A stretch of DNA of 64,000 nucleotides from Paracoccaceae bacterium (GCA_030148005.1 JASBUI010000019.1:124001-188000); one strand, 5' to 3'; counted from the stretch's first letter, positions 26,870 to 38,297 are shown. Numbers and translations are program-made. Notes: generated by a model not told the origin, from the letters alone.

Positions 26870-28237
26870 CTAGTTCGGCGCCTTCAGAATAACCGATAGC
26901 GGCGCCAGTTCGATCGTCGTGGCGCGCCCCTGAACACCCCATTCAACCAATGTCTGCAAGGTTTCAGGCCGGGCATGGCCAACCACCAGAACACCCGCTT
27001 CCTGTCCGGCGCGAAAGGCCGCCTGATCAAGGAAACGCCGCATCACGGCAGAGTTTTCGCCATTTCCATCAAAGGTACGGAACACAAGCTTGGCCGGAAT
27101 GTCCTGCCGCTCGGCAATCTGCAGCGCGGTGTTAAGCCCGCGCGGATAGGTGACAAGGCCAAGGCCCCTGTCCTTCAGGATCGCCATCATCGCGCCGATA
27201 AGCGGGCGGTTGACCTGAAACCCGCTGTCTTGTGTGTCGAGCACGGCAACCGCCTCTGGCAGGCGCCGCTTGTAGACCTCAAATGACACTTCTGCATCCT
27301 GCGGCGTCATCTCCGCGGGCAGGTTGACCGCCATGGCAACTTCGAAACCGGCCTGCCGGTAAAGCTTCATCGCTTCGGCGGCATCGGGGGCTTCGGGATC
27401 GACCGCAAAGGTTGCGGCGAAAGGAAACTCTGCCAGCTGAGTCAGGCTGGGACGCGGGGTTACATCCAGCAGAAGGATGCCCATTTCGGGTTTGCCTTCG
27501 GGGTTGGAGTAAGGCGCGGCAAAGGCATCGATCGCCGGGATCGACTGAACCGGGGCCTCGGCAACCTCTTGTGACAAATCCCCGATCCGTGGAAGCCGGT
27601 CGGTCGTAACGCCCGATGGGGCGATCGTATCGGCCCCGGCTGAACTATCGGGTGCGGCGGGCGCGGCCGGAAGCGTCGGCGCGGGCGATGTGGCCACCGA
27701 TCCTTCGGCAAGCTTTGGCGGCTCGGGCGGGGCCTGCGGGGCGGTCGTGTCGCCCTTGGGCTGGGCGGGGGCCGGTGCAGGCGGGGCCGCAGCGGCCGGG
27801 GCGGAAGGGGCCACATCGGCACTTGGCGCCTCTGGCACAAGGGCCTGCGGGTTGGGCAGGACAGGCTCTTCGGCGCCAAGGGCAACCGCGCCGGGCGCAT
27901 CTGGGGCCGGCGGCGTTGCGGCCGGTGCCTGCGGCAGGTTCCCGGTCTGGGGCTGGGCCGCGGGGGCCGTATCGGTGCTGGGCGACGCCGGGGCCTCAAG
28001 CGTCGGCGCCGATACGCTTGGCGCGGCGGTCGCCGTGACATCCTGATCGGTCGAGGGAATGGTGGCGGCGCCTTCGGGCGCATCACGGTTGAAACTGGAA
28101 CCGGCGGGCACGACAACTTCGCTGGCCTTGTTCGGCATCACCCTGCCAGCATTGCTTTCAAGGATTGAAACCACCGCGACAACGGCAACCGAGAATACCG
28201 ATCCCCAGATGATTCCTGAAAGAAATCCGCGCAACAT
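26870..28237 (-). CDS. Divergent polysaccharide deacetylase family protein
   Basis: A 455-residue membrane-anchored protein: an N-terminal helix ([20 protein letters not shown]), a Pro/Ala-rich disordered linker of about 170 residues, and a C-terminal NodB-like domain (about 240-455) of the 'divergent polysaccharide deacetylase' type ([47 protein letters not shown]). Its targets are probably envelope glycans in the periplasm, but activity in this divergent family is unproven. ATG 28237 is preferred because AGAGGGGGTGACC precedes it. The gene converges on trpE and interrupts the trp region. Confidence 0.8.
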   Translation of the reverse strand: MLRGFLSGIIWGSVFSVAVVAVVSILESNAGRVMPNKASEVVVPAGSSFNRDAPEGAATIPSTDQDVTATAAPSVSAPTLEAPASPSTDTAPAAQPQTGNLPQAPAATPPAPDAPGAVALGAEEPVLPNPQALVPEAPSADVAPSAPAAAAPPAPAPAQPKGDTTAPQAPPEPPKLAEGSVATSPAPTLPAAPAAPDSSAGADTIAPSGVTTDRLPRIGDLSQEVAEAPVQSIPAIDAFAAPYSNPEGKPEMGILLLDVTPRPSLTQLAEFPFAATFAVDPEAPDAAEAMKLYRQAGFEVAMAVNLPAEMTPQDAEVSFEVYKRRLPEAVAVLDTQDSGFQVNRPLIGAMMAILKDRGLGLVTYPRGLNTALQIAERQDIPAKLVFRTFDGNGENSAVMRRFLDQAAFRAGQEAGVLVVGHARPETLQTLVEWGVQGRATTIELAPLSVILKAPN

Positions 28238-28365
28238 GGAGGTCACCCCCTCTTTTTTCCTGCTCACCTGCGACCCGTCAGACCTTGACCGCGGGGCGCT
28301 GCTCGTCTCATGTATACCGCGATCCGGAGGCGTCTCACACCCCTCCTTCTCATACGGGTGCGGAA

Positions 28366-28959
28366 ATGCTGCTTTTGATCGATAACTACGACAGTTTCAC
28401 ATACAACCTTGTTCATTATCTGGGCGAATTGGGCGCTGATGTTGCGGTTCGGCGCAACGATGCGCTGAACGTGCAAGAAGCAATGGGCATGAATCCCGAG
28501 GCGATCCTCTTGTCGCCGGGGCCTTGCGATCCTTCGCAGGCGGGAATTTGCCTTGCCCTGACGCAGGCAGCGGCGGAAACGCGCACACCGCTTTTGGGCG
28601 TCTGCCTTGGTCATCAGACCATTGGCGAAGCTTTCGGCGGCAAGGTGGTGCGTTGCCATGAGATCGTCCATGGCAAGATGGGCAGCATCCAGCACAAGGG
28701 CAAAGGCGTCTTTGACGGGCTGCCCTCGCCATTTCAGGCCACGCGCTACCACTCGCTGGTGGTCGAGCGCGAATCGCTGCCCGAGGCGCTTGAGATCACG
28801 GCAGAGCTTGAGGATGGCACGATCATGGGACTTGCCCACAAAGAGCTGCCGATCGAAGGCGTTCAGTTTCACCCCGAAAGCATCGCCTCGGAACATGGGC
28901 ACAAGATGTTGGCGAACTTTCTTACCCGCGCTGCGGTCAAGTTGAAGGTGCCGGCATGA
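28366..28959 (+). CDS. trpG: Anthranilate synthase component II (glutamine amidotransferase)
   Basis: A 197-residue class I amidotransferase that supplies ammonia to TrpE. It starts [20 protein letters not shown], carries the nucleophile Cys in [15 protein letters not shown] and the catalytic His/Glu in [13 protein letters not shown]. The start at ATG 28366 follows family length; the track frame begins 27 codons upstream. It overlaps trpD by ATGA, opening a six-gene run through lexA. Confidence 0.96.
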   Translation: MLLLIDNYDSFTYNLVHYLGELGADVAVRRNDALNVQEAMGMNPEAILLSPGPCDPSQAGICLALTQAAAETRTPLLGVCLGHQTIGEAFGGKVVRCHEIVHGKMGSIQHKGKGVFDGLPSPFQATRYHSLVVERESLPEALEITAELEDGTIMGLAHKELPIEGVQFHPESIASEHGHKMLANFLTRAAVKLKVPA

Positions 28960-29969
28960 GCGACGCGCTGAAACCGCTTATCGGCGCTGCCGCTGACCGC
29001 GCCCTGACCCGCGACGAGGCCGAAACCGCCTTTGGCATCCTTTTTGACGGCGAGGCCACGCCAAGCCAGATCGGCGGGCTTTTGATGGCGCTGCGCACAC
29101 GCGGCGAAACGGTGGGTGAATATGCCGCCGCGGCGGCGGTGATGCGGGCCAAGTGCAACCCGGTCAAGGCGCCAGAAGGGGCGATCGACATTGTCGGCAC
29201 CGGCGGCGATGGCAAGGGCACGCTGAACATATCGACGGCAACCGCCTTTGTCGTGGCAGGCGCAGGCGTTGTGGTGGCCAAGCATGGCAACCGCAACCTT
29301 TCGTCAAAATCCGGCGCAGCAGACGCCCTTGGCCAGATGGGGATCGAAGTTATGGTCGGCCCGGCGGTTGTGGAACGTGCCCTGCGCGAGGTCGGCATCG
29401 GCTTCATGATGGCGCCGATGCACCACCCGGCGATCAAACATGTCATGCCGACGCGGGCCGAACTGGGTACGCGCACGATCTTTAACATTCTTGGGCCGCT
29501 GACCAATCCCGCTGGCGTCAAACGCCAACTGACGGGCGCGTTTTCGCGCGCGCTGATCCGCCCGATGGCCGAAACGCTCGCCGCGCTTGGCAGTGATCGG
29601 GCCTGGCTGGTGCATGGCAGCGATGGCACGGATGAGCTGGCGATCTCGGGCGTAAGCTATATTGCAGAGCTGCGCGATGGCGCGGTATCCGAGATCGAAA
29701 TTCATCCCGAGGACGCGGGCCTGCCCGAACATCCGTTCGAGGCCATTCTGGGCGGCACGCCCGAAGAAAACGGCAAGGCCTTTCGCGCGCTTCTTGAGGG
29801 CGAAGCTTCGGCCTATCGCGACGCGGTTCTTCTGAATGCCGCCGCCGCCCTTGTAGTGGCAGGCGCGGCAAGTGATCTTGTTCAGGGCCGCGACATGGCG
29901 ATCGAGGCGATCGACAGCGGCAAAGCGCTGGAAAAGGTTCAGGGGCTGGCGCGGGTCACCTCGGGATAA
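28956..29969 (+). CDS. trpD: Anthranilate phosphoribosyltransferase
   Basis: A 337-residue enzyme joining anthranilate to PRPP, the second step of the pathway. The signature glycine-rich motif [20 protein letters not shown], the [18 protein letters not shown] segment and [11 protein letters not shown] are all present. It overlaps trpG by four bases and is followed by trpC after 88 bases. Confidence 0.97.
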   Translation: MSDALKPLIGAAADRALTRDEAETAFGILFDGEATPSQIGGLLMALRTRGETVGEYAAAAAVMRAKCNPVKAPEGAIDIVGTGGDGKGTLNISTATAFVVAGAGVVVAKHGNRNLSSKSGAADALGQMGIEVMVGPAVVERALREVGIGFMMAPMHHPAIKHVMPTRAELGTRTIFNILGPLTNPAGVKRQLTGAFSRALIRPMAETLAALGSDRAWLVHGSDGTDELAISGVSYIAELRDGAVSEIEIHPEDAGLPEHPFEAILGGTPEENGKAFRALLEGEASAYRDAVLLNAAAALVVAGAASDLVQGRDMAIEAIDSGKALEKVQGLARVTSG

Positions 29970-30057
29970 GCCGCCTTCGCGGCATCGCGCCGCGCAAGGC
30001 CCCTGCAAGGCGTTGCAATCTCTTCCAATCCGCCCAAAGGCAGGCTATCTGACGTTC

Positions 30058-30867
30058 ATGAGCACAATTCTGGACAAGATCAAAGCCTACAAGCTTGAAG
30101 AGGTCGCTGAGCGCAAGGCCACGCGCCCTTTGTCTGCTGTAGAAGACGCCGCCCGAAGCGCTCCGGCGCCGCGCGGCTTTGCCAAGCAGCTTATCGAAGC
30201 GACGCGCCAGGGCTATGGTCTGATTGCCGAGATCAAGAAGGCCAGCCCGTCCAAGGGGCTGATCCGGGCCGATTTCGATCCTCCCGAGCTGGCCAAGGCC
30301 TATGCCGAGGGCGGCGCGACCTGCCTTTCGGTTCTCACTGATACGCCGTCCTTTCAGGGGCAGGACAGTTTCCTGACGGCCGCTCACAAGGCGGTCAAAC
30401 TTCCGATCCTGCGCAAGGACTTTATGTATGACACCTATCAGGTGGCCGAGGCGCGGGCACTGAATGCCGACTGCATATTGATCATCATGGCCAGCGTCAG
30501 CGACGCGCAGGCCGTAGAGCTTGAGAATGCGGCAGAAGCTTGGGGCATGGATGTGCTGGTCGAAGTGCATAATGAGGCCGAGCTTGAGCGCGCAGAGGCG
30601 CTTAAATCCCCGCTTTTGGGGATCAATAACCGCGATCTGAACACCTTTGAGACCAATCTCGACACCACGCGCCGCCTTGCGCGGATGGCAACGGCCGAGC
30701 GTGTGATCGTATCGGAATCGGGTCTAAGCACGCCTGAACATCTGGCCGATATGGCCCGCTATGGCGCCCGCGCATTCCTGATCGGCGAGGCCCTGATGCG
30801 GCAGCAGGATGTCACGGCGGCAACACGCGCGCTATTGGCCAATCCCCTGACGCCGGGAAGCTTTTGA
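30058..30867 (+). CDS. trpC: Indole-3-glycerol phosphate synthase
   Basis: A 269-residue TIM-barrel enzyme forming indole-3-glycerol phosphate. Motifs are [20 protein letters not shown] (substrate-binding Lys), [42 protein letters not shown] and [14 protein letters not shown] 30058 begins [12 protein letters not shown]; the track opens 62 codons earlier in the tail of trpD. The stop overlaps the moaC start as TGATG. It is a separate TrpC rather than a TrpC-TrpF fusion. Confidence 0.97.
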   Translation: MSTILDKIKAYKLEEVAERKATRPLSAVEDAARSAPAPRGFAKQLIEATRQGYGLIAEIKKASPSKGLIRADFDPPELAKAYAEGGATCLSVLTDTPSFQGQDSFLTAAHKAVKLPILRKDFMYDTYQVAEARALNADCILIIMASVSDAQAVELENAAEAWGMDVLVEVHNEAELERAEALKSPLLGINNRDLNTFETNLDTTRRLARMATAERVIVSESGLSTPEHLADMARYGARAFLIGEALMRQQDVTAATRALLANPLTPGSF

Positions 30868-31343
30868 TGGCTGAGCTGACCCATTTCGATGCCAAGGGCG
30901 ATGCCCATATGGTCGATGTTTCGGAAAAATCGGTCACTGACCGGATTGCCGTGGCCGAAGGCTATGTGAAGATGAGCCTGCAAACCCTTGAAATTGCAAC
31001 CAAAGGCACCGCCAAAAAGGGCGATGTCATGGGCATTGCACGTATTGCGGGCATCATGGGGGCGAAAAAGACAAGCGATCTGATCCCGCTTTGCCATCCG
31101 CTGGCCATCACGCGCGTCGCCGTGGATCTTGAGCCTGATGCGGAACTGCCGGGAATACGGATCACGGCGACCGTCAAGACCACCGGCCAGACCGGCGTCG
31201 AGATGGAGGCGCTGACAGCTGTGTCGACAGCGGCGCTTACGGTCTATGACATGCTGAAGGCGGTTGAGAAATCCATGGTGATCTCGCAGGTCCGGCTGAA
31301 GCTGAAAGAAGGCGGAAAATCAGGCCGTTACGAGGCGACATGA
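30867..31343 (+). CDS. moaC: Cyclic pyranopterin monophosphate synthase
   Basis: A 158-residue enzyme of molybdenum cofactor synthesis, acting after MoaA to form cyclic pyranopterin monophosphate. The motifs [54 protein letters not shown] and [11 protein letters not shown] define MoaC. The start overlaps trpC (TGATG) and the stop overlaps moeA (ATGA), so all three are translationally coupled despite belonging to different pathways. Confidence 0.97.
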   Translation: MAELTHFDAKGDAHMVDVSEKSVTDRIAVAEGYVKMSLQTLEIATKGTAKKGDVMGIARIAGIMGAKKTSDLIPLCHPLAITRVAVDLEPDAELPGIRITATVKTTGQTGVEMEALTAVSTAALTVYDMLKAVEKSMVISQVRLKLKEGGKSGRYEAT

Positions 31344-32512
31344 TCTCTGTCGAACAGGCGCTTTCGGCGCTTCTGGACCTTGTTGAACCGCTATCTGTCG
31401 AAGAGGTCGATCTTGCAGAAGCAGGCGGGCGCGTTCTGGCGCGGCCCGCAACCGCGACGCGGGATCAGCCGCCCTTTGCCGCCTCGGCGATGGATGGCTA
31501 TGCGCTTTGCGCCGATGAGGCTAAGCCGGGCGCAAGGTTCACTGTCATCGGCGAATCCGCTGCAGGGCACGGCTTTTCCGGCAAGATCGGCGCGGGACAG
31601 GCCGCGCGCATCTTTACCGGCGCACCTGTGCCCGAAGGCGCGGACCGCATCGTCATTCAGGAAGACGTGCAGCGCGATGGCGACACGATCACCCTGAAGG
31701 ATAATCTGGACAGCGCCTTTTACCTGCGCCCTGCTGGCGGCGATTTCGCGGCTGGCGCGGCGCTAGAGGCCCCTTGCCTGCTTGGCCCATCTGAAATTGC
31801 ACTGCTCGCGGCCATGAACGTTGCAAAGGTCCATGTCCGGCGCCGGCCGCAGATCGCGATCATGGCCACGGGGGATGAGCTTGTGATGCCCGGCGAAAAC
31901 CCCGGCCCGGATCAGATCATCGCCTCAAACTCTTTCGGGCTTAAGGTTCTGGTGGAAGGCGCTGGCGCTCAGGCGCGGATGCTGCCCATTGCCCGTGACA
32001 CCAAGGCTTCGCTTGAAACGGCCTTCGGGCTGGCGCGCGGTGCGGACCTTATCGTGACAATCGGCGGGGCCTCTGAAGGGGACCATGATCTTGTCGGTCA
32101 GGTGGCCGCAGATCTTGGGATGGACCGCGCCTTTTACAAGGTTGCGATGCGCCCGGGAAAACCGATCATGGCCGGCCGGCTGTCGGATGCGGCGATGTGC
32201 GGGCTGCCCGGGAACCCGGTGTCTGCGCTTGTCTGCGGGCAGGTCTTTCTGATCCCGATGATCCGCAAGATGCTGGGACTTGGAAGCGCGCCGATGCAGC
32301 GCCTTCGCGCGCCCCTTGCCCGCGATATAAGCGGCAACGGACCGCGAGAGCACTATATGCGCGCCCGGCTTGACCAGAACGGCATCGCGCCTTTCGAAAA
32401 GCAGGACAGCTCGCTTCTGACCGTGCTTAGCGCGGCCAACGCTTTGCTGATCCGCCCGCCCCACGATGGCGCGCGCAAGGCTGGCGAGACGGTCGAGTAT
32501 ATCCCGCTTTAG
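31340..32512 (+). CDS. moeA: Molybdopterin molybdenumtransferase
   Basis: A 390-residue MoeA, inserting molybdate into adenylated molybdopterin. Domain motifs: [13 protein letters not shown] in the N-terminal region, [16 protein letters not shown], the MoCF-binding domain with [27 protein letters not shown] and [13 protein letters not shown], then the C-terminal beta domain. It overlaps moaC by four bases. The lexA gene begins 125 bases downstream with its own promoter. Confidence 0.96.
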   Translation: MISVEQALSALLDLVEPLSVEEVDLAEAGGRVLARPATATRDQPPFAASAMDGYALCADEAKPGARFTVIGESAAGHGFSGKIGAGQAARIFTGAPVPEGADRIVIQEDVQRDGDTITLKDNLDSAFYLRPAGGDFAAGAALEAPCLLGPSEIALLAAMNVAKVHVRRRPQIAIMATGDELVMPGENPGPDQIIASNSFGLKVLVEGAGAQARMLPIARDTKASLETAFGLARGADLIVTIGGASEGDHDLVGQVAADLGMDRAFYKVAMRPGKPIMAGRLSDAAMCGLPGNPVSALVCGQVFLIPMIRKMLGLGSAPMQRLRAPLARDISGNGPREHYMRARLDQNGIAPFEKQDSSLLTVLSAANALLIRPPHDGARKAGETVEYIPL

Positions 32513-32554
32513 GTCCGCGTCTTGGGCCAGGAACCTGCCTTTTCAAGCAAATTG

Positions 32555-32582
32555 TTGACACAAACGGGGAACATGGTAAGAA
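32555..32582 (+). promoter_or_regulatory. lexA promoter
   Basis: TTGACA at 32555-32560 is a consensus -35 hexamer; TAAGAA at 32577-32582, 16 bases further, is a plausible -10. The SOS boxes cover the -10 region, so bound LexA would block the polymerase. A ribosome site GGAGG lies at about 32623 before ATG 32638. Confidence 0.6.
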
Positions 32583-32594
32583 CATGACCAGAAC
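32569..32594 (+). promoter_or_regulatory. Two overlapping LexA (SOS) boxes
   Basis: Three GAAC half-sites at 32569-32572, 32580-32583 and 32591-32594 are each separated by exactly seven bases. GAAC-N7-GAAC is the direct-repeat SOS box of alphaproteobacteria. The shared middle half-site makes two overlapping boxes 44 bases upstream of lexA, consistent with autoregulation. Confidence 0.88.
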
Positions 32595-32637
32595 GTGCTG
32601 AGATATCGCACAAGTTTATGGTGGAGGTTCGACCGAC

Positions 32638-33324
32638 ATGTTGACCAAGAAACAGCTGGAACTTCTGAGTTTCATTCACAAGCGGGTGCAGCGCGATGGC
32701 GTGCCGCCCTCTTTCGACGAAATGAAGGAAGCGCTTGATTTAAGGTCGAAATCCGGGATCCACCGCCTGATCACCGCACTTGAAGAGCGCGGGTTCATTC
32801 GCAGGCTGGCCCACCGGGCCCGCGCGATTGAAATCGTCCGCCTGCCCGACAGCATGGACAAGGGCGGCTTTACCCCCCGCGTTATCGAAGGCGACAGAGG
32901 GGCGCCGCCACCGGCGGCCATGTCGGTTGAACCCATCCACGCGATGGAACTGCCCGTCATGGGGCGCATCGCCGCCGGTACGCCGATCGCCGCGATCAGC
33001 GAGGTGTCGCACAACGTTGCTGTTCCGGGATCGATGCTTAGCGGCGGCGATCACCACTATGCGCTTGAAGTCAAAGGCGATTCCATGATCGACGCGGGCA
33101 TCAACGACGGTGATGTCGTGGTCATTCGCGAAACCTCGACCGCCGACAATGGCGATATCGTCGTGGCGTTGGTCGATGGGCAGGAAGCAACGCTGAAACG
33201 GTTCCGCCGCAAGGGCGCGGCAATAGCGCTTGAGGCGGCAAACCCGGCCTATGAGACGCGGGTGTTTCATGACGATCAGGTCAAGGTTCAGGGGCGTCTT
33301 GTGGGGCTTATCCGCACCTACTGA
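32638..33324 (+). CDS. lexA: SOS response repressor LexA
   Basis: A 228-residue repressor-protease. The winged helix-turn-helix spans 1-65 ([20 protein letters not shown]). The autocleavage site is Ala113-Gly114 in [11 protein letters not shown]. The catalytic pair is Ser149 ([14 protein letters not shown]) and Lys187 (GQEATLKRF). DNA damage activates RecA, which triggers self-cleavage and frees SOS genes. Two overlapping SOS boxes sit on its own promoter. It follows moeA and converges on comEC with only four bases between the stops. Confidence 0.97.
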   Translation: MLTKKQLELLSFIHKRVQRDGVPPSFDEMKEALDLRSKSGIHRLITALEERGFIRRLAHRARAIEIVRLPDSMDKGGFTPRVIEGDRGAPPPAAMSVEPIHAMELPVMGRIAAGTPIAAISEVSHNVAVPGSMLSGGDHHYALEVKGDSMIDAGINDGDVVVIRETSTADNGDIVVALVDGQEATLKRFRRKGAAIALEAANPAYETRVFHDDQVKVQGRLVGLIRTY

Positions 33325-33328
33325 CGGG

Positions 33329-35413
33329 TTACTGGCGGCGCGGTGTGCGCCGCGCCACAGGCCTGTTCCACAGCCGCCTGCCCGCGCTTTGGCGGGCGGT
33401 GCGCACGCTTAGGGCCCCATCCTTTTCATAGATTGCAAGCGCGCCCGAAGCCGCAAGGCGTGCAGCGTCCCAAATCACACAGTTACCGGCGGCATCCGCT
33501 TTTGCCGGAAGGATGATCCAGACACCACCTGTGCATTCGGCGCCGATGCGGCCCGCGGCGGCCTTGCCCGACAGGTGCAGAAAGTCCTGCCTGCCCAGCG
33601 AGAAGCGAAGCGCGCCCTTCTCTCCGCCGATCCCGCCGATCCCGCCACGCTGAAACGCTGCCAGCTGCGGGGCGGTGTCTCCGTCATTCTCAAGCCAGCT
33701 TTTGGCGACAAAGCCCTGCCCCTTTGCCTTGCTAAGCGCCCTGCCCTCAGGCGTCATCAGCCCGAAAATCTCTCCGCCGCCAGAAATAAGAAGCGCGGGG
33801 CGATCGGTTTGGGACCAGATTGCAAAACCGGCGGCGGCAAGGGGGATGCCCAAAAGCCGAAGCCGGCCCTGCCAGATGATGATGGTCAGCCCGCCAAGGG
33901 CGATCAGCGCCAGAACCATCGGCGCGGGCGTTGGCACATGCGAGGTGGCGCCATCGATACCCGCAACCCAATGGGTGACACCAAGGATCCAGTTAATCGA
34001 TACCTCCATCACCCAAAGCCCCAGTTGCGCAAGGCCTAGGGAGTACAAAAGCGCGGTCAGAACTGCGGCCGGAATGACGATACTGCCCATCACCGGCACC
34101 GTCAGCAGGTTGGCCAAAAGCCCGTACTGCGCGATCTGATTGAAATGCACCGCCGCAATCGGTGCGGTTGCCGCCCCCGCAACAGCCGAGGACACCACAA
34201 GCGCCACCACCGGGCGCAGCCATCCGGGCATTCGCGTGTTCAGCGCGGTGTGGTCGCGAATTGCGCCAAATACCGCGACCAGCGCGGTCGTTGCGGCAAA
34301 AGACATCTGAAAGCCCGGCCCGGTCAACGCCTCGGGGCGCAGCAGCAAAAGGATGATTGCGGCCATGGCCACGGCCCGCAGGGTCATCGCCTTTCTGTCC
34401 AAAAGGACCGCCGTCAGCATCACCGCGACCATCACAAAGGCCCGCTGGGTCGCGACGTTCCCGCCAGAGAGGGCAAGGTAGATGGCCGCCACGATCATCG
34501 CCAGCGCGGCGCCGATCTTTTTGACCGGAAGGCGCAGGGCAACATAAGGCACCAGCGCCAGACCATAACGCAGGGCGGCAAAGACAAAGCCGGTCAATAG
34601 CCCCATGTGCAGCCCCGAAATGGCCAGGAGGTGCGCAAGGTTGGATGCGCGCAGGTCCTTGAGCGTCTCAATCCCGATGCCAGAGCGGTCACCGGTGACG
34701 ATCGCCGCGGCAAAGGCGCCCGCCTCGCCGGGGATGCGCATCTGCATCCAGTTGGAAAGGGCCATGCGGATGCGGTGAATCCAGATGCCCGCGTGACTTG
34801 CCGATGGAGGCTCAAGCGCCAGCGCGGGGGTTCGGGTGTAGCCAACCGCGCCCAGACCTTCGAACCATGCCTTGCGCTGAAAGTCGAAGCCGCCCGGCTC
34901 AACCGGCCCCTGCGGCGGCGACAGGTGGCCTGTCATCATCACCCGCATGCCCGGAAGCGGCGCCAGATACCCCTGCTTGCCGTGCAGCGCCACGCGAACC
35001 CTTGCCGGGGTGCGTTCGGGCGAGGTGTTTTCAAGCACCACCCGATCAAGCGTCAGGCGCGGCTTGTCAGACTGGCTTCGGTCGATGTTGATGATCCGCC
35101 CTTCGATGGGTCCGTAATAGCGAAAGCCAAGTTGCGGGGCGGCGACGCTTTGTGCCCGTAGCCCTGCAAGGATGACGCCGGCCATGATCAGGGCAACGGC
35201 GACAAAAAGCGGGCGAACCCCCTCATCCAGAAAGCGCAGGGCCGCGATGCAAAGAAAGGCGGTCAGCCCAAGTGCTGCATAGACGGGCCAGCGCGGTTCA
35301 ACCGGCAGCACAAAGTAAAGACCGATACCTATTCCCAGAAACACCGGCACCCATGGAAAAAGGTGCCCGCGTTCTTGTTGAAGCGTATCGGCGAGGGTTG
35401 CCAGGGCACGCAC
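33329..35413 (-). CDS. comEC: ComEC/Rec2-family DNA-uptake membrane channel
   Basis: A 694-residue polytopic membrane protein. N-terminal helices and a DUF4131 OB-like domain (about 30-215) precede the Competence domain with HLLAISGLHMGLLTGFVFAA and VATQRAFVMVAVMLTAVLL. The C-terminus, about 150 residues, is soluble but lacks the HxHxDH metal motif of the beta-lactamase-like nuclease domain found in Gram-positive ComEC, as in many alphaproteobacterial forms. It would pass single-stranded DNA across the inner membrane. In Rhodobacter, comEC also takes part in receiving gene-transfer-agent DNA, which is relevant to the lysis cassette further on. It is divergent from gltX. Confidence 0.9.
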   Translation of the reverse strand: MRALATLADTLQQERGHLFPWVPVFLGIGIGLYFVLPVEPRWPVYAALGLTAFLCIAALRFLDEGVRPLFVAVALIMAGVILAGLRAQSVAAPQLGFRYYGPIEGRIINIDRSQSDKPRLTLDRVVLENTSPERTPARVRVALHGKQGYLAPLPGMRVMMTGHLSPPQGPVEPGGFDFQRKAWFEGLGAVGYTRTPALALEPPSASHAGIWIHRIRMALSNWMQMRIPGEAGAFAAAIVTGDRSGIGIETLKDLRASNLAHLLAISGLHMGLLTGFVFAALRYGLALVPYVALRLPVKKIGAALAMIVAAIYLALSGGNVATQRAFVMVAVMLTAVLLDRKAMTLRAVAMAAIILLLLRPEALTGPGFQMSFAATTALVAVFGAIRDHTALNTRMPGWLRPVVALVVSSAVAGAATAPIAAVHFNQIAQYGLLANLLTVPVMGSIVIPAAVLTALLYSLGLAQLGLWVMEVSINWILGVTHWVAGIDGATSHVPTPAPMVLALIALGGLTIIIWQGRLRLLGIPLAAAGFAIWSQTDRPALLISGGGEIFGLMTPEGRALSKAKGQGFVAKSWLENDGDTAPQLAAFQRGGIGGIGGEKGALRFSLGRQDFLHLSGKAAAGRIGAECTGGVWIILPAKADAAGNCVIWDAARLAASGALAIYEKDGALSVRTARQSAGRRLWNRPVARRTPRRQ

Positions 35414-35488
35414 CCTTGTTCTCTCCTGCCCATGTCGGTATCGGTCTGCAAGTTAGGCCCACCATGGTTTCCAAAAGGTTAATCACCA

Positions 35489-36892
35489 ATGTCCGAGCGT
35501 CCCATCGTCACCCGTTTCGCCCCCTCGCCCACGGGCTATCTGCACATCGGCGGGGCACGGACCGCGCTGTTCAACTGGCTTTATGCGCGCGGGCGCGGCG
35601 GCAAGTTCCTGCTTCGGATCGAAGACACCGACCGCGAACGCTCTACGCCCGAGGCGACGGCGGCGATCCTGCGCGGGATGGATTGGCTGGGCCTTGATCA
35701 TGATGGCGAGGCTGTAAGCCAGTTCGAGGGCGCTGCCCGTCACGCCGAGGTGGCCCATGCAATGCTGGACGCGGGCCACGCCTATAAATGCTTTTCGACG
35801 CAGGATGAGATTGCCGCCTTCCGCGAAGCGGCGCGCGCCGAAGGCCGATCCACGCTTTTCCTCTCGCCCTGGCGCGACACGGACCCTTCTAAGCATCCCG
35901 ATCTGCCTTTCGTAATCCGGCTTAAGGCGCCCCGCACGGGCGAGACGGTGATCGAGGATCAGGTGCAGGGCCGCGTGGTTTGGCAGAACGATCAGCTTGA
36001 TGACATGATTTGTTTACGTTCCGACGGTACCCCCACCTACATGCTGGCTGTTGTGGTGGACGATCATGATATGGGCGTAACGCATGTGATCCGGGGCGAT
36101 GACCATCTGGCCAATGCCGCGCGCCAAAGCCTTGTCTATCAGGCAATGGGCTGGGACGTGCCGGTTTGGGCCCATATTCCGCTGATCCACGGGCCCGACG
36201 GCAAGAAACTGTCCAAGCGCCACGGCGCGCTTGGGGTCGAGGAATATCAGGCGATGGGTTATCCCGCCGCCGGCGTTCGCAACTATCTGGCCCGGCTTGG
36301 CTGGAGCCATGGGGATGATGAGTTCTTTACCGACGATCAGGCAAAATCCTGGTTTGATTTCAATGGAATCGGCAAGTCCCCGGCGCGTTTCGACTTTAAG
36401 AAACTGGACAATCTTTCGGGCCAGCACATCGCGGCGGCGGATGATGCTGCGCTGCTGCACGAAATTGAGGCCTTTCAGAAGGTGCGGAGTGCACCTGCGT
36501 TCGACAATGAACAAAAAACCTTACTTCTTGCCGGAATGTACTGTCTGAAAGAACGCGCCAAAACATTTCCTGAACTTCTTGAAAAGGCTCACTTTATTCT
36601 GGGCAAACGCCCGTTTGAGCCCGACGAAAAGGCGGCGGCGGCCCTTGATGATGTATCCCGCGGTATACTGTTAGAATTGACGCCGCACCTGCAAAATGCT
36701 AGCTGGAACCGCGACACGCTGGAGGCGATCGTTGCCCAGGTTGCCGAGGCTCATGACCTCAAGCTGGGCAAGCTTGCCGCACCGCTCCGCGCCGCAATTG
36801 CCGGCCGGGCCGTAACACCCAGTGTTTTCGACATGATGCTCGTCATCGGCCGGGAGGAAACGATTGCCCGGCTGAAGGACGCTACGCAATAA
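35489..36892 (+). CDS. gltX: Glutamyl-tRNA synthetase
   Basis: A 467-residue class I aminoacyl-tRNA synthetase. The HIGH motif is in [20 protein letters not shown], the KMSKS-like motif is [15 protein letters not shown], and the tRNA-binding C-terminal helical domain is complete. Length and motifs are those of a bacterial GluRS. Alphaproteobacteria commonly have two GluRS copies, so this could be the discriminating or tRNA-Gln-charging type; the sequence alone does not settle which. Confidence 0.96.
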   Translation: MSERPIVTRFAPSPTGYLHIGGARTALFNWLYARGRGGKFLLRIEDTDRERSTPEATAAILRGMDWLGLDHDGEAVSQFEGAARHAEVAHAMLDAGHAYKCFSTQDEIAAFREAARAEGRSTLFLSPWRDTDPSKHPDLPFVIRLKAPRTGETVIEDQVQGRVVWQNDQLDDMICLRSDGTPTYMLAVVVDDHDMGVTHVIRGDDHLANAARQSLVYQAMGWDVPVWAHIPLIHGPDGKKLSKRHGALGVEEYQAMGYPAAGVRNYLARLGWSHGDDEFFTDDQAKSWFDFNGIGKSPARFDFKKLDNLSGQHIAAADDAALLHEIEAFQKVRSAPAFDNEQKTLLLAGMYCLKERAKTFPELLEKAHFILGKRPFEPDEKAAAALDDVSRGILLELTPHLQNASWNRDTLEAIVAQVAEAHDLKLGKLAAPLRAAIAGRAVTPSVFDMMLVIGREETIARLKDATQ

Positions 36893-36913
36893 AAGGGCTT
36901 TTTGGGCCCTTTT
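36891..36913 (+). terminator. gltX terminator
   Basis: AAAAGGGC and GCCCTTTT pair around a short T/G loop, beginning at the gltX stop codon. The 3' arm supplies the T-run. A second hairpin, GCCCACC-ACAGA-GGTGGGC, follows in the gltA leader (about 36922-36940). Confidence 0.55.
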
Positions 36914-36958
36914 GAATGACCGCCCACCACAGAGGTGGGCGCCACGAAAGGGACTATG

Positions 36959-38260
36959 ATGCAGGATAATTCAGTTACAAAGACTGCGAAGCTGACGATT
37001 GACGGCAAGGAATTTGATCTGCCGATCTACTCGCCCACCTTGGGCCCTGATGTGATTGATGTGCGTAAGCTTTACGCGCAGGCGAATGTGTTTACCTACG
37101 ATCCCGGCTTCACCTCGACGGCGGCCACCGACAGCTCGATCACCTTTATCGATGGCGATAAGGGAGAGCTTTTGCATCGCGGCTACCCGATCGACCAGCT
37201 CGCCGAAAAGTCTCATTTTCTCGAAGTTTGCTACCTGCTTCTTTATGGCGCCCTTCCAACCGCGCTTGAGCTGGACGACTTTGAAAGCCGTGTGACCAGC
37301 CACACCATGCTGCATGAGCAGATGATGTACCTTTTCCGCGGGTTCCGCCGCGATGCGCATCCTATGGCGATCATGGTGGGCGTTGTGGGCGCTATGTCGG
37401 CCTTTTATCACGACAGCACCGACATCACCGATCCCTGGCAGCGTGAGGTCGCTTCGATCCGCCTGATTGCAAAGATGCCGACGATCGCCGCGATGGCCTA
37501 TAAGTATTCGGTTGGTCAGCCCTTCGTCTATCCGCGCAACAACCTCGATTATGCCTCGAACTTCCTGCAGATGTGCTTTTCGGTTCCGGCAGAGGATTAT
37601 GAGGTCAACCCGATCCTCAGCCGCGCGATGGACCGTATCTTTACGCTGCACGCCGATCACGAACAGAACGCGTCAACCTCGACCGTGCGACTGGCGTCTT
37701 CGTCCGGGGCAAACCCGTTTGCCTGTATTGCCGCTGGTATCGCCTGTCTTTGGGGCCCGGCACATGGCGGCGCCAATCAGGCCTGTCTTGAGATGCTGCG
37801 CGAGATCGGGACGGTCGACAAGATCCCCGAGTATATCGCACGCGCCAAGGACAAGAACGATCCGTTCCGCCTGATGGGCTTTGGCCACCGCGTCTACAAG
37901 AACTTTGATCCGCGCGCCAAGGTGATGAAACAGTCCGCCGACGAGGTTCTTGATCTCTTGGGCATCCACGACAACCCGACGCTTCAGGTTGCCAAGGAGC
38001 TGGAAAAGATTGCGCTAAGCGATCCTTACTTCATCGAAAAGAAACTCTATCCGAATGTCGATTTCTATTCGGGTATCATTCTGGATGCGATGGGCTTTCC
38101 CACCTCGATGTTCACGCCGATCTTTGCGGTCGCGCGGACCGTCGGCTGGATTTCCCAGTGGAAAGAGATGATCGAAGATCCGGCGATGAAGATCGGCCGC
38201 CCGCGTCAGCTTTACTGCGGCGCAACCGCCCGCGACTATGTGGATGTCGAAAACCGCTAA
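36959..38260 (+). CDS. gltA: Citrate synthase
   Basis: A 433-residue type II citrate synthase condensing acetyl-CoA and oxaloacetate at the entry of the TCA cycle. Catalytic features include the His of [35 protein letters not shown] and the [15 protein letters not shown] region, plus [13 protein letters not shown]. The track starts at GTG 36935. ATG 36959 ([12 protein letters not shown]) is preferred since AAAGGGA lies 5 bases ahead; ATG 36956 is equally in frame. A strong terminator follows. Confidence 0.96.
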   Translation: MQDNSVTKTAKLTIDGKEFDLPIYSPTLGPDVIDVRKLYAQANVFTYDPGFTSTAATDSSITFIDGDKGELLHRGYPIDQLAEKSHFLEVCYLLLYGALPTALELDDFESRVTSHTMLHEQMMYLFRGFRRDAHPMAIMVGVVGAMSAFYHDSTDITDPWQREVASIRLIAKMPTIAAMAYKYSVGQPFVYPRNNLDYASNFLQMCFSVPAEDYEVNPILSRAMDRIFTLHADHEQNASTSTVRLASSSGANPFACIAAGIACLWGPAHGGANQACLEMLREIGTVDKIPEYIARAKDKNDPFRLMGFGHRVYKNFDPRAKVMKQSADEVLDLLGIHDNPTLQVAKELEKIALSDPYFIEKKLYPNVDFYSGIILDAMGFPTSMFTPIFAVARTVGWISQWKEMIEDPAMKIGRPRQLYCGATARDYVDVENR

Positions 38261-38297
38261 AGTACGCGCGCCCTCAAGGGCGCGCCGCGCCAACAAA

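Noticed and set aside
28238-28365. Tryptophan leader peptide before trpG
   Set aside because: No short frame with consecutive Trp codons and no terminator hairpin is visible in this interval or before trpE.
35414-35488. SOS box between comEC and gltX
   Set aside because: A single GTTC appears at about 35417, but no second half-site at seven-base spacing.
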